DNA of 64,000 nucleotides from PALSA-1004 sp963804885 (GTDB taxonomy: Bacteria > Pseudomonadota > Gammaproteobacteria > Burkholderiales > SG8-41). The translations under genes were made by a program, and so were the position numbers. The stretch spans positions 434,001 through 498,000 of the forward strand of contig CAWDSF010000002.1 in the NCBI GenBank assembly GCA_963804885.1, given 5' to 3'. Below, in pieces: positions 8,060-19,991 of this stretch; within the stretch, counting starts at the first letter, position 1; every line of letters begins with the position of its first letter. The notes below the pieces were generated by a model. It saw only the letters and a list, made by a program, of their open reading frames with translations, had not been told where the DNA came from and did not search any database.

Positions 8060-9103
8060 ATGGGACAAATCATGGACGAAAATAAGTCAAAAGCACTCGC
8101 AGCAGCGCTGTCGCAAATCGAAAAGCAGTTCGGCAAAGGCTCCATCATGCGGTTGGGTGAAGCCGACGTCGCGAAGGACATAGCCTCGGTATCGACCGGT
8201 TCGCTCGGGCTGGATATCGCGCTCGGCATAGGCGGATTTCCGCGCGGCCGCGTGATCGAAATCTACGGGCCCGAGTCGTCGGGCAAGACGACGCTCACGC
8301 TCTCTGTGATCGCGCAGATGCAGAAAGTGGGCGGCACCGCGGCGTTCATCGACGCGGAGCACGCGCTCGATCCGCAGTACGCGCAAAAGCTCGGTGTAAA
8401 CGTGCAGGAGCTCTTGATTTCTCAGCCGGACAATGGCGAGCAGGCGCTGGAAATTGCCGACATGCTGGTGCGCTCGGGCTCGGTCGACGTCGTGGTCGTC
8501 GACTCGGTGGCGGCGTTGACGCCCAAGGCCGAAATCGAAGGCGAGATGGGCGAGCCGCAAATGGGCCTGCAGGCGCGGCTGATGTCGCAGGCGCTGCGCA
8601 AACTGACCGGCAACATCAAGCGCTCGAACACGATGGTCATCTTCATCAACCAGATCCGCATGAAGATCGGCGTCATGTTCGGCAACCCGGAAACGACGAC
8701 CGGCGGCAACGCGTTGAAGTTCTATGCGTCGGTGCGCATCGACATCCGGCGCACCGGCGCCATCAAGAAGGGCGACGAAGTCATCGGCTCGGAAACGCGC
8801 GCCAAAGTGGTCAAGAACAAGGTCGCGCCGCCCTTTAAACAGGCGAACTTCGACATCCTCTATGGCGAGGGCATTTCGCGCGAAGGCGAAATCATCGAGC
8901 TCGGCGTGCTGCACAATATCGTCGACAAATCGGGCGCGTGGTACACCTACGGCAAGGAGCGCATCGGCCAGGGCAAGGACAACACGCGCGATTACTTGAA
9001 GGAACACCCCGAGATGGCGGAGGAGATCGAAGCGAAGATCCGTGCCGCGATAGGCGTCGGTGGCGGACCCAAGCTCGCCGAACCGGCCGTCGCCGAAAAG
9101 TAA
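8060..9103 (+). CDS. recA: Recombinase RecA
   Basis: RecA forms ATP-dependent filaments on single-stranded DNA for homologous recombination and triggers LexA cleavage. The 347-residue protein has Walker A GPESSGKT (70-77), the signature LMSQALRKLTGNIKRSNT, the FINQIRMKIGVMFGNPETTTGG loop and an acidic C-terminal region. The start at 8060 is chosen because GGGAGG lies five bases upstream; the internal ATG at 8072 is too far from it. No CTGT-N8-ACAG-like LexA site is visible in the 152 bases upstream. Confidence 0.98.
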   Translation: MGQIMDENKSKALAAALSQIEKQFGKGSIMRLGEADVAKDIASVSTGSLGLDIALGIGGFPRGRVIEIYGPESSGKTTLTLSVIAQMQKVGGTAAFIDAEHALDPQYAQKLGVNVQELLISQPDNGEQALEIADMLVRSGSVDVVVVDSVAALTPKAEIEGEMGEPQMGLQARLMSQALRKLTGNIKRSNTMVIFINQIRMKIGVMFGNPETTTGGNALKFYASVRIDIRRTGAIKKGDEVIGSETRAKVVKNKVAPPFKQANFDILYGEGISREGEIIELGVLHNIVDKSGAWYTYGKERIGQGKDNTRDYLKEHPEMAEEIEAKIRAAIGVGGGPKLAEPAVAEK

Positions 9104-9543
9104 GCCGGCGCGCAGCCTGCGCGCGCGGGCGCTCGCGGCGCTCGCCCGCCGCGAGTACTCGCGGCGCGAACTCGCGGCGAAACTTCAAGCCGTTCACCGA
9201 AGATCCCGCCGAGATACCCGAGCTGCTCGATGATTTCGAGCGCCGCGGGTGGCTGTCGGAAGCGCGCGTGGTCGAGCAGGTGCTGGCGACGCGGCGGCGC
9301 CGTTTCGGCTCTCAGCGCATTACCCACGAGCTGCGCGAGAAAGGCATCTCGGAAGCGGCGATCGGCGGCGCGCAGGAACACCTGAAGGAAAGTGAAATCG
9401 AGGCGGCGCGCGCGGTCTGGCAGCGCAAATTCAAGACGCCTCCGGCGGACGCCCGCGAGCGCGCGCGTCACATGCGGTTTCTGCAGGGGCGGGGTTTCAG
9501 TCTCGACACCATACTGCGCCTGCTGCGCGACGCCGACGATTGA
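9060..9543 (+). CDS. recX: Regulatory protein RecX (frameshifted in this sequence)
   Basis: RecX binds RecA filaments and limits their extension. The sequence shows three RecX-type helical repeats: LRARALAALARREYSRRELA, then IPELLDDFERRGWLSEARV, then RFLQGRGFSLDTILRLL. A surplus base at about 9191-9192 splits LAAKLQA from FTEDPAEIPELL. The first segment has no ATG. The only start in its frame after the last stop is GTG 9060, which overlaps the end of recA by 44 bases and gives a 160-residue protein, the usual size. A CTG at 9117 is the weaker alternative. Confidence 0.85.
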
Positions 9544-9565
9544 GCGACGCCGGCGCTGGTTCGCG

Positions 9566-10351
9566 CTATTCGAACAGCGCGTGTATCCGCTGCGGCTCGT
9601 TCGCAACCAGGTTCAGCGCGGCCGGCTTGCCGGCGTCGAGCGCCGCGTAATCGAGCGCCAGGAATTCTTCGACTATGGCGTCCTCGCGTTCGGCCAGTAC
9701 GCGCGAGGCGGGATCAAGATTGCGGATGACGGTGAGGCCGGTCGGCATCGCGGCGATCGTGTGGATGGCCAGATCGGGCCGGTATTTTTTGAGGACGAGC
9801 ACGAGCCGCCAGATGTCGCCGCTCCAGAAATGCGTGGTGCGCTCGCGCGTCGCGGTCTCGCGATTGAGCGGGTAGGTATCATGCACGAGCACGGTGGAGG
9901 CGCGCGTGGACAGCCGCTCGATCGCGATGAAGTCGCGCAACGCAAATTCGAACAAGTGCATGCCGTCGATGAACGCGAGATCGACCGGCAGCCCGCCCAG
10001 CTCGCGCGCGACGTCGATCTGGGCGAAGAAGTCGTCGCTTTCGAGCGCATAGATGCGGGCGTTCGGGCCCGGCGGATTTCTGGGTTGCGGCGCCGGGTCG
10101 ACTCCCAGCGCGCGCGTGGCGGGGTCCGCCAATTCGAGCGTCGCGCCGTTGGCGACGCCAATTTCCAGGTAGGTGCGCGGTTTGAGCTGGCGATGGATGG
10201 CCGCGAGCGCGTGCAGGTAGTTGGGCCCCGGCAGTGCGAGCTGCGCCAGTCGATTGTGCTCCTGCCGCAGCTCCGCTTGCGCCGCTTCCGTGAGCGCGTC
10301 AGCCGGCGTGGCGCCGCGCGGCAAAAAGTTTTTTAGGAGTTTGAGCAGCAT
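9566..10351 (-). CDS. Class I SAM-dependent methyltransferase (Methyltransf_24 type)
   Basis: This 261-residue protein has a Rossmann methyltransferase core. YLEIGVANGATL is the SAM-binding motif I. ALGVDPAP forms the acidic end of strand 2, VDLAFIDGMHLFEFALRDF is motif IV and VLVHDTYPLN is motif V. The FIDGxH pattern is typical of the Methyltransf_24 group, many of which act on sugars or small molecules near glycan genes. The start at 10351 fits the usual length; reading further upstream would run into the alaS promoter region. It is transcribed away from alaS. The substrate is unknown. Confidence 0.8.
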   Translation of the reverse strand: MLLKLLKNFLPRGATPADALTEAAQAELRQEHNRLAQLALPGPNYLHALAAIHRQLKPRTYLEIGVANGATLELADPATRALGVDPAPQPRNPPGPNARIYALESDDFFAQIDVARELGGLPVDLAFIDGMHLFEFALRDFIAIERLSTRASTVLVHDTYPLNRETATRERTTHFWSGDIWRLVLVLKKYRPDLAIHTIAAMPTGLTVIRNLDPASRVLAEREDAIVEEFLALDYAALDAGKPAALNLVANEPQRIHALFE

Positions 10352-10480
10352 GTCGAGCGGCGATGATACTCGCGTCACCGGGCGCCGCAAAATCCGCGGC
10401 CCGTGTTGCATCCAGAGACGTTTCCGTACAAAATCAGTCACTTTGCGCTGCGGCGCCCCCCTCAGAATCGAATCACCGGC

Positions 10481-13092
<2,612 letters not shown>

Positions 13093-13093
<1 letters not shown>

Positions 13094-13515
13094 TGTTCAG
13101 GCCCGAGATCACGCCGGAGGTCATGAACCAGCGTGGCCTCGGGTATCTGCCGGGCTTGGTCGGCGTAGAGATTGTCAGCATTACGGCCGAAGGCGTTAGC
13201 GGACGCCTGCCGGTGCGTCCCGACCTGGTCGCGCCCAACGGTTATTTGCACGCGGCTTCAGTCATCGCGCTCGCCGATACGCTGGCCGGCTACGGCACCA
13301 TCGCCAATCTGCCGGAAGGCGCGAAATCGTTCACTACGGTCGAGCTGAAATCCAATTTTCTCGGCACGGCACGCAGCGGTGCGATCGCCGGTATCGCAAC
13401 ACCGGCGCATCTCGGGCGCATGACGCAGATCTGGGATGCGGTCGTCACGGATGACAAGAACCGCAAGATCGCGCTGTTCCGCTGCACCCAGATGATTCTT
13501 TACGACCGGAAATAA
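13093..13515 (+). CDS. PaaI-family hotdog thioesterase
   Basis: This 140-residue hotdog protein resembles PaaI-type acyl-CoA thioesterases. PNGYLHAASVIALADTLAGYGT follows the family pattern of a small loop leading into the central helix with a catalytic acidic residue. AKSFTTVELKSNFLGTARSG is the second conserved strand. The ATG overlaps the alaS stop by one base (TGATG), so it is co-translated with alaS. The acyl substrate cannot be read from sequence. Confidence 0.85.
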
Positions 13516-14892
13516 CTAAAACGGCAGCTTCGCGTCCGGCTTGGCGGCGAGCAGCACGCGCCGGAAATCCTCCTGGATGCGCTTCAACGCGGCGGCGTTG
13601 TCCGCTTCAAACCGCAGCACGATCACCGGGGTCGTATTCGACGACCGCGCAAGCCCGAAACCATCCGGATACTCCACGCGCAAGCCGTCGATCGTGATGA
13701 CGTCTTTGGCGCCTTCGAAGCGCGCCGTCTTCTGCAGCTGGGCGATCAGCGCGTAATTTTCGCCCTCGGTGAGCTTGATCTGGAGTTCGGGCGTGCTGAT
13801 CGCGTCCGGCAGCGCCTGCAGAACGGCGCTCGGGTCGGCCGCGCGGCTCAGGATTTCCAGCAGGCGCGCGCCTGCGTACAGGCCGTCGTCGAATCCGTAC
13901 CAGCGTTCCTTGAAAAACACGTGCCCGCTCATTTCACCGGCGAGCAGCGCGCCCGTTTCCTTCAACTTGGCTTTGATGAACGAGTGGCCGGTTTTCCACA
14001 AGAGCGGTTTGCCGCCGTTGCGCTCGATCCACGGCTTGAGATTGCGCGTGGATTTCACGTCGTAGATGACGGTCGCACCCGGATTGCGCGCCAGCACGTC
14101 GGCCGCAAACAGCATGAGCTGGCGGTCGGAGTAAATGATGTCGCCGCGCTTCGTCACCACGCCGAGGCGGTCGCCGTCGCCGTCGAACGCGAGACCGATC
14201 TCCGCGTCGGAGCTGCGCAGCGTCGCAATCAGGTCGTTGAGATTTTCCGGCACGGACGGATCCGGATGGTGATTCGGAAAGTTGCCGTCGACCTCGCAGA
14301 AAAGCTCGATCACTTCGCAGCCGAGCTGGCGATACAAGGCCGGCGCGGTGGCGCCGGCGACGCCATTGCCGCAGTCGACCGCGATCTTCAGCGGCCGCGC
14401 GAGCTTGATGTCGCCGGTAATGCGCGCAAGATATTGCGCGGCAATGCTGTCCTGGCGATAGCTGCCGGCGCCGCTCGCGAGCTTGCCGGCGACAGCGCGC
14501 GCGCGCAGCGCCTGGATGGCCTCGCCCGCCAGGGTTTCCCCGTCGAGCACGATTTTCAGGCCGTTGTAATCGGGCGGATTGTGCGAGCCCGTCAGCATGA
14601 CGCCGGACTGCGTATCGAAATGGTGGGCCGCGAAATACAGCATCGGTGTCGCGACCTGGCCGACATCGATGACGTCGACGCCGGCTGAGCGCAACCCTTC
14701 GGCGAGCGCGGCGGACAGTTCGGGACCGGAGAGGCGACCGTCGCGGCCGATCACGATCGCGCGGCGGCCGCGCTCGATCAATTCGCTGCCGATCGAGCGG
14801 CCGATGGTTACAACGACGGCCGGCGTAAGCGTTTTGCCGACGATGCCGCGAATGTCATAGGCTTTGAAGATTTCGGGGGGCAGCGGGTTCAT
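13516..14892 (-). CDS. algC: Phosphomannomutase/phosphoglucomutase
   Basis: This 458-residue alpha-D-phosphohexomutase interconverts hexose 1- and 6-phosphates for LPS and exopolysaccharide precursors. TGSHNP (101-106) carries the phosphoserine Ser103. DGDGDR (237-242) is the Mg site. GEMSGHVFFKERW near 320 is the sugar-binding loop, and SSNTTPVIVLRFE near the C-terminus contacts phosphate. The length and motifs match the AlgC/ManB dual-specificity group. It converges on the thioesterase with no gap. Confidence 0.95.
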   Translation of the reverse strand: MNPLPPEIFKAYDIRGIVGKTLTPAVVVTIGRSIGSELIERGRRAIVIGRDGRLSGPELSAALAEGLRSAGVDVIDVGQVATPMLYFAAHHFDTQSGVMLTGSHNPPDYNGLKIVLDGETLAGEAIQALRARAVAGKLASGAGSYRQDSIAAQYLARITGDIKLARPLKIAVDCGNGVAGATAPALYRQLGCEVIELFCEVDGNFPNHHPDPSVPENLNDLIATLRSSDAEIGLAFDGDGDRLGVVTKRGDIIYSDRQLMLFAADVLARNPGATVIYDVKSTRNLKPWIERNGGKPLLWKTGHSFIKAKLKETGALLAGEMSGHVFFKERWYGFDDGLYAGARLLEILSRAADPSAVLQALPDAISTPELQIKLTEGENYALIAQLQKTARFEGAKDVITIDGLRVEYPDGFGLARSSNTTPVIVLRFEADNAAALKRIQEDFRRVLLAAKPDAKLPF

Positions 14893-14930
14893 GCGTGGTG
14901 ACTTTGTAGGGTCGACATTAAAAAATTATC

Positions 14931-15909
14931 TCATGTGAGTCCGGCGTTGCCGTGAAAAAAATTCAAAATGCGCTGCGGCAGCCAATCAAGCCGTCCCGGA
15001 AACGCTCCCGTTACGAAACCCACATGGCCGCCTGTCGCAGGGAATTCGACCGTGACGGCGGGGGATAGTTCGTCCGCGCGCGGCAGCGCGGCTGCGGGCA
15101 GAAAAGGATCGTTGCGCGCGTTGATCATGAGTGTGGGCACGCCGATGTCGCGCAGCAGCGGCTTGGCGCTCGCGCGCGTCCAGTAATCGTCGGTGTCGCG
15201 GTAGCCGTGCAGCGGCGCAGTGACGACATCGTCGAAGTCGCGCAGCGTGCGCGCGGCCAGCATGCGCTCGCGGTCGCACAGCTCGGGAAAATGCGCGAGC
15301 TTGGCGAGCGTCTTGCGCCGCATCGTGGTGAGGAAATTGCGCGTATAGACGAGGTTGAAACCGCGCCCCAGCGCATCTCCCGAGGCCATCAGGTCGACCG
15401 GCGCAGAAACAGCTGCGGCCGCATCGACCACTGCGGCAGCCGCTGCGCGTTGCTCGCCCAGCCACTTGAGCAACGCATTGCCGCCGAGCGATATGCCGGC
15501 TGCGCATAGGCGGGCGGCCGGATGGTCGCGCTTCAGGCGCCGCAATATCCAGTCGATTTCGCCGCTGTCGCCGGAATGGTACGCGCGCGGCAGGCGATTC
15601 AACTCGCCGCCGCAACCGCGGAAGTGCACGACGACGCCGTGCCAGCCGCGTTCCAGCGTCGCCGCCATCAGCGCCCGCGCATACTGGCTGCGCGAGCCGC
15701 CTTCGAGGCCGTGGAAGAGCACGACCAGCGGCGTGCGCAGTGGCGGCCGTGGCGGCCCGTCCGGCCCAGTCGAGTTCGATGAAATCGCCGTCCGGCGTAT
15801 CCCAGCGCGTGCGGACGAACGCCACGTGCGCGCGCGGTGCGAGCAGCGCTGCGTACAGGGTTTGCAAATGACCGCCCGGCAACCAGGCCGGCGCGCGATA
15901 GGGTGACAT
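14931..15909 (-). CDS. YheT-family alpha/beta hydrolase (frameshifted in this sequence)
   Basis: The N-terminus YRAPAWLPGGHLQTLYAAL and the downstream LFHGLEGGSRSQYARAL are characteristic of the YheT/EMB8 hydrolase family. GISLGGNALLKWLGE supplies the nucleophile, Ser140 in the corrected protein. NARNDPFLP and GGHVGFV carry the expected acid and histidine. A surplus base at about 15759-15762 separates FIELDWAG from GPPRPPLRTPLVV. Without it the protein is 325 residues, normal for the family. The natural substrate of this family is poorly defined; short-chain ester hydrolysis is assumed. Confidence 0.88.
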
Positions 15910-15934
15910 GCGGTTACGCGCGCGCTGCGTCCAT

Positions 15935-15964
15935 AAAAAAGCGGGCCCGGTTAAGGCGCCCGCT
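15935..15964 (-). terminator. Rho-independent terminator after the aldolase gene
   Basis: Read on the minus strand, AGCGGGC (15964-15958) pairs with GCCCGCT (15946-15940) and is followed by a run of six T (plus-strand A at 15935-15940). It begins about 24 bases past the stop of the class II aldolase and would end that transcript before the YheT hydrolase gene. Confidence 0.75.
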
Positions 15965-15987
15965 GATTGAGTGCGCTGCCTGAAATA

Positions 15988-16764
15988 TCAGTCGCGATAA
16001 GAAGGATCGATTTTGTCGAGCTTGCGCAGCAGCGCCGGCCATTCGATCAGGCCCCAGCGGCGGCGCACGCCCGGTTTGAAGCCATCGTAGGTTTCGTTGA
16101 CGACTTCGGCGGGCGGCAGGCGGATTTCGGTGTTGCACGAGAGTGTGGTGACCTGCAGCTGGCACGCGCGTTCGAGCCGGAACATGTTGTTGAATGATTC
16201 CGGAATCGACGGGCCGACGGTCAAGAGACCGTGGTTGCGCAGGATCATCGCTTCGCGTTCGCCCAGATCGGCGACGAGGCGCGCGCGCTCGTCGAGATTC
16301 AACGCGGGGCCTTCGTAGTCGTGATAGGCGATGTCGCCGAAGCGCATCGCCGATTGCGCGAGCGGCAGCAATCCCGTTTTCATCGCCGACACCGCCATGC
16401 CGGCGAGCGTATGCGTGTGAATCACGCAATCGACGTCATGCCGCGCGGCGTGCACCGCGCTGTGGATCACGTAGCCCGCCTGGTTGATGCCGTAGTCGGT
16501 CGCGTTGAAGAGGATATTGCCGTCGACGTCGATCTTGATCATGGAGGACGCGGTCATTTCCTCGTAGAGCATGCCGTAGGGATTGATCAGGAACTGGTTT
16601 TCGGTGCCCGGCACGCGCGCGGAAATGTGATTGGCGATCATTTCCGTCATGCCGAACACGTGCATGAGCCGGTAGCACGCCGCGAGATTGACGCGGGTTT
16701 CCCACTCTTCCTTGCTGACCTGTTCGCGCACCGCTTGTGACTTCTTGATCTGCGTGACTGGCAT
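15988..16764 (-). CDS. Class II aldolase/adducin family protein
   Basis: This 258-residue protein has the zinc-binding HTHTLAG (His116 and His118) and the later ILRNHGLLTVG, the two metal-ligand sites of class II aldolases and adducin heads. The family includes fuculose- and ribulose-phosphate aldolases and many decarboxylases or aldolases of unknown substrate. The start at 16764 is chosen because AGGAGA precedes it by about seven bases; an ATG at 16779 overlaps that site. It follows the TcuA-like flavoprotein by 45 bases on the same strand, so both probably act in one catabolic route. The terminator at 15935-15964 follows. Confidence 0.88.
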   Translation of the reverse strand: MPVTQIKKSQAVREQVSKEEWETRVNLAACYRLMHVFGMTEMIANHISARVPGTENQFLINPYGMLYEEMTASSMIKIDVDGNILFNATDYGINQAGYVIHSAVHAARHDVDCVIHTHTLAGMAVSAMKTGLLPLAQSAMRFGDIAYHDYEGPALNLDERARLVADLGEREAMILRNHGLLTVGPSIPESFNNMFRLERACQLQVTTLSCNTEIRLPPAEVVNETYDGFKPGVRRRWGLIEWPALLRKLDKIDPSYRD

Positions 16765-16809
16765 GGCGTTTCTCCTCAATTCACTGCAATTAAAATAAAG
16801 GCGACGGGG

Positions 16810-18303
16810 CTATTTGACGCATGCGGCGGCGCCGGTGCCGGCCAGTTTGCCGAACACCGAACCCGATACCAAGCCGCTGCCGCCGGCATAGTTGTGATAG
16901 AACAAGCCGCCGACGAGTTCCCCGGCGGCGAACAATCCGGGCATGGGCTTGCCCGCGACGTCCTCGACCTGGCCGTTCGCGGGATCGATCTTGACGCCGC
17001 CGAACGTGAAGGTCACGCCGCAGGTAATTGCATAGGCTTCGTACGGCGGCGTGTCGAGCACGTTCGCCCAGTTCGTTTTCGGCACCGTAAGGCCGACGGT
17101 GCCGCGGCCGTCCTTGATCGCGGGATTGAACGGCACGTCGGTCTGCACCGCCTTGTTGTAGGCCTTGAGTGTTTCCAGGCAACGCTTCGGGTCGACGCCT
17201 TCCAGCTTGGTGACGAGATCCTCGAGCGTGTTGGCGGTGACTTTCGTCATCTGCTTGATCCGGTACTCGTCGCGCAGCATGTGCAGGAGTTTCTTGTCGA
17301 AGATCTGCCACGCGAACATGTTCGGCTGGTCCATGATCACCTTGCCGTACTTGGCGTAGGTGTAGTTGCGGAAATCCGCGCCCTCGTCGACGAAGCGCTC
17401 GCCGTTCGCGTTGACCATGACGCCCAGCGGATAGCTGTGCTTCTGGAAATTATCGCCGACCGCGAGATCGCCGAACGGCGGTGCGTTCTGGTCCCAGCCC
17501 ACGGCATGGCAGCCCGACCAGTGGCCGAACGGCAGCGCGCCGGCTTCGAGGGCCGAGCGAATGCCGACGCCGGTGTTGTAGCGCGTGCCGCGCACTTTGG
17601 CGAGGTCCCAGTTAGGTCCGAGATAGCGCGCGCGCATTTCCGCGTTCGACTCGAAACCGCCGCAGGCGAGCACGACCGCCTTCGCACGGATCTCAACCGT
17701 GCGCCCCTGGCTTTTCGCGCGCACGCCTTTGACGCCGCTGTCGTCGGTGATGAGGCCGATCGCCGGCGTCTCGTAATGAATCGGAATGCCTTCGCGCTCG
17801 CATGCTTTGTGCTCGAGCTCGATCAGGCCCGGGCCGCCGCCCCAGGTTTCGCACGCGAGGCCGCCCCAGAACTTGAATTTGCCGTCGACCTTGAACGCCT
17901 GCCGCCCGTACGGCGCCTGAAACTTAACGCCCTTCTTGCGCATCCACACCATCGTTTCGAAACTGCGCCTGACAAGGATTTCGCAGAGGTCGGGATCGGT
18001 GCGGTAATTGGTGATGCGGCCCATGTCGTCGAAGTACTGGTCTTCGGTGTAAGTGCCGTAATCGCAGGTCTTGCGCTCGTCGTCCGTGATGTCGAACAAC
18101 TGGGCCAGATCGTCCGGACCGTTGAACACAATGCGCACCGCGCCCGCGGTGTAGCGGCTGTTGCCGCCGCAATCGTCGAGCGGCGCCGCCTCGAGCATGA
18201 TCACCTTGGCGCCGGATTCGCGCGCCGCGAGCGCCGCGCAGCATGCCGCATTGCCAGCGCCGATTACGATGATGTCCGGATTGCCAAAATCAACAGTGCT
18301 CAT
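16810..18303 (-). CDS. tcuA: FAD-dependent dehydrogenase, TcuA/fumarate-reductase flavoprotein type
   Basis: This 497-residue flavoprotein opens with DIIVIGAGNAACCAALAARE, the dinucleotide-binding fold for FAD, and closes with LFAAGELVGGLFYHNYAGGSGL, typical of the fumarate reductase/succinate dehydrogenase flavoprotein family. The internal CGGNSRYTAGAVR and SGCHAVGWD resemble TcuA, which oxidises tricarballylate to cis-aconitate. No TcuB or TcuC neighbour is present, so the substrate may differ. GAGG lies about six bases before the ATG. The class II aldolase follows on the same transcript. Confidence 0.85.
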   Translation of the reverse strand: MSTVDFGNPDIIVIGAGNAACCAALAARESGAKVIMLEAAPLDDCGGNSRYTAGAVRIVFNGPDDLAQLFDITDDERKTCDYGTYTEDQYFDDMGRITNYRTDPDLCEILVRRSFETMVWMRKKGVKFQAPYGRQAFKVDGKFKFWGGLACETWGGGPGLIELEHKACEREGIPIHYETPAIGLITDDSGVKGVRAKSQGRTVEIRAKAVVLACGGFESNAEMRARYLGPNWDLAKVRGTRYNTGVGIRSALEAGALPFGHWSGCHAVGWDQNAPPFGDLAVGDNFQKHSYPLGVMVNANGERFVDEGADFRNYTYAKYGKVIMDQPNMFAWQIFDKKLLHMLRDEYRIKQMTKVTANTLEDLVTKLEGVDPKRCLETLKAYNKAVQTDVPFNPAIKDGRGTVGLTVPKTNWANVLDTPPYEAYAITCGVTFTFGGVKIDPANGQVEDVAGKPMPGLFAAGELVGGLFYHNYAGGSGLVSGSVFGKLAGTGAAACVK

Positions 18304-18426
18304 TGCTTACCTCGAAGTGAATTACCGATTGAATTCCGGGGCGAAAGACCGGGTTGCGCTTGCCGCGTGCCGCGCTGGATGCACGGGTATTACGCCGGTT
18401 GGTTTCGTTCAGAACGGGACGGCCCG

Positions 18427-18432
18427 ATTATA
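18427..18432 (-). promoter_or_regulatory. Candidate -10 box for the tcuA-aldolase unit
   Basis: A perfect TATAAT reads on the minus strand at 18432-18427, about 124 bases before the tcuA start and just past the stop of the NTF2-like gene. I see no good -35 at 16-18 bases, so this is a -10 call only. Confidence 0.35.
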
Positions 18433-18446
18433 CCGTCAGCGCGTGT

Positions 18447-18878
18447 TTAATGCAGCGTCTTGGGCGCGCGCTTATCGGTGTTCTCGGGCGTGGCGGGTGC
18501 CGGGGACGCGTGGTGCACGACCATGCGCCAGCCGTTCTCGGTGCGCATGTAGACGTTGGTCGCGATGACCGGCTGACGCGTGCGCGCTTCGCCGGCCGAC
18601 GTGATTTGCTCGTACACGCTGTGCACGACCAGCGTCATGCCGTTGAGCGACTGCTGGTTGCGCAGGCGAAACCGCAGCGTCTGGCCGGCGGCGAATATCT
18701 GGCGCCACGCTTCGCGTATCTGCTCCGTCCCGGTCAGGCGCTGGCCGCCGGGATGCACGCAGACGATATCGTCGTCATCCGCCCACACGCCCATCATCGC
18801 ATCGAGGTCGCCTTTTTCGAAGGCTTCGTAAAATGCCGCCTCGGCCTCCTGCGGCGTAGTGAACAGATCGCGCTTCAT
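18447..18878 (-). CDS. NTF2-like/SnoaL-family protein
   Basis: This 143-residue protein fits the small NTF2-like fold. An N-terminal helix pair (EAEAAFYEAFEKGDLDAMM) leads to WADDDDIVCVHPGG, then GTEQIREAWRQIF, and a curved sheet ending NGWRMVVHHAS. The WADD/HPGG pattern is common in DUF4440/SnoaL-like proteins often described as ketosteroid-isomerase-like. The function is unknown. It overlaps the end of waaF by four bases and is probably co-translated with it. Confidence 0.78.
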   Translation of the reverse strand: MKRDLFTTPQEAEAAFYEAFEKGDLDAMMGVWADDDDIVCVHPGGQRLTGTEQIREAWRQIFAAGQTLRFRLRNQQSLNGMTLVVHSVYEQITSAGEARTRQPVIATNVYMRTENGWRMVVHHASPAPATPENTDKRAPKTLH

Positions 18879-19894
18879 GGCCGTCGAATTTTAGCAAAAT
18901 CGATCTGGTCCCAGACGAGGTCGGGTTTCAGTTGCAGCATGCAGTTGAAGTGGCCGAGCGGGCATACGCGCTGGAAGCACGGACTGCAGGGCAGGCCGAG
19001 CCGGACGATGCGAGCCTGCGCCGATGCCGGCGGGGTAAAGGCCGGGCTGCTCGAGCCAAAAATCGCGACGAGCGGTTTGTCCAGCGCGGCGGCGATATGC
19101 ATCAACCCTGAATCGTTGCTGACGACGAGCGACGCGCACGACATGACATCGATGGCTTCCGCGAGCGTCGTGCGGCCGCTCAAATTGACGCAGGGACGCT
19201 CGGAGAGGCGCACGATATCGTCGCCGATCGCCGCATCGTTAGCGGAACCCGCAAGCCACACGGCGTAGCCGGCATCAGTGAGGCGGCGCGCAAGTTCTGC
19301 AAAATATTCCGCGGGCCAGCGCTTGGCGGGACCGTATTCGGCGCCGTGGCACAGCACGGCGACGGGGCGTTCCAGTGGCAGGCCAAGACGCGCCAGGGTG
19401 GCGTCGCGTTGCGCATTGTCGATCGCCAGCCGCGGCGGCGGCAGCGGGCGCGACAGGTCCTGCCCGCGCGGCTCGGCGAGCGCGGCAAAGCGCTCGACCA
19501 TCAACGGCAGGGCCGTTTCATCGAGCCGGCGCGCGTCGTTGAGCACACCGCGGCGCGCTTCGCCGACGTATCCGGTGCGCAGGGGTATGCCGGCGAGCCA
19601 CGGAATCAGCGCGGACTTGAACGAATTGGGCAGCACGATCGCCTGATCGTAGCGGCGCGCCGCGAGCTCACGCGCGAGCCGGTAACGCCGCAGCAGCGCG
19701 AGTTCGCCATGCCCGAACGGGCTTGCGATGACGGACCGCACCTCGGGCATGCGCGAGAACAGCGCGTGCGTCCACGGCGGCGCGAGCACGTCGAGTTCGA
19801 GTTGAGGATGGCGGGCGTGCAGCCGCGCGAACAACGGCTGAGCGAGTACCGCGTCGCCGACCCAGGACGGGGCTACGACGAGGATTTTTGGCAT
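18875..19894 (-). CDS. waaF: ADP-heptose:LPS heptosyltransferase II
   Basis: WaaF adds the second heptose to the LPS inner core on the cytoplasmic face of the inner membrane. The 339-residue GT9 protein begins KILVVAPSWVGDAVLAQPL and contains LCHGAEYGPAKRWPAEYFAEL and VSNDSGLMHIAAALDKPLVAIFGSSSP, the nucleotide-sugar binding region. A cysteine-rich segment, LPCSPCFQRVCPLGHFNCM, lies near the C-terminus, as in other WaaF proteins. The waaF/zinc-ribbon/ilvE order is a betaproteobacterial pattern. Confidence 0.95.
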   Translation of the reverse strand: MPKILVVAPSWVGDAVLAQPLFARLHARHPQLELDVLAPPWTHALFSRMPEVRSVIASPFGHGELALLRRYRLARELAARRYDQAIVLPNSFKSALIPWLAGIPLRTGYVGEARRGVLNDARRLDETALPLMVERFAALAEPRGQDLSRPLPPPRLAIDNAQRDATLARLGLPLERPVAVLCHGAEYGPAKRWPAEYFAELARRLTDAGYAVWLAGSANDAAIGDDIVRLSERPCVNLSGRTTLAEAIDVMSCASLVVSNDSGLMHIAAALDKPLVAIFGSSSPAFTPPASAQARIVRLGLPCSPCFQRVCPLGHFNCMLQLKPDLVWDQIDFAKIRRP

Positions 19895-19990
19895 AAGGAC
19901 GAAGGATAAAGGATGGAGGATGAAAAAAACGCCGCACGCTGCATGCTGTTCTTTCCTTCCGTCTTTATCCTTGCGCCTTCATCCTTGCGC
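19895..19990. repeat. Purine-rich intergenic hairpin, copy B
   Basis: The left arm (about 19895-19923) is made of AAGGACGAAGGATAAAGGAT-type units. The right arm (about 19951-19990) is their imperfect pyrimidine-rich complement. It fills the gap between the zinc-ribbon gene and waaF, and resembles the elements at 185-272 and 60259-60350. Pairing is less perfect than in copy A. Confidence 0.55.
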
Positions 19991-19991
19991 T

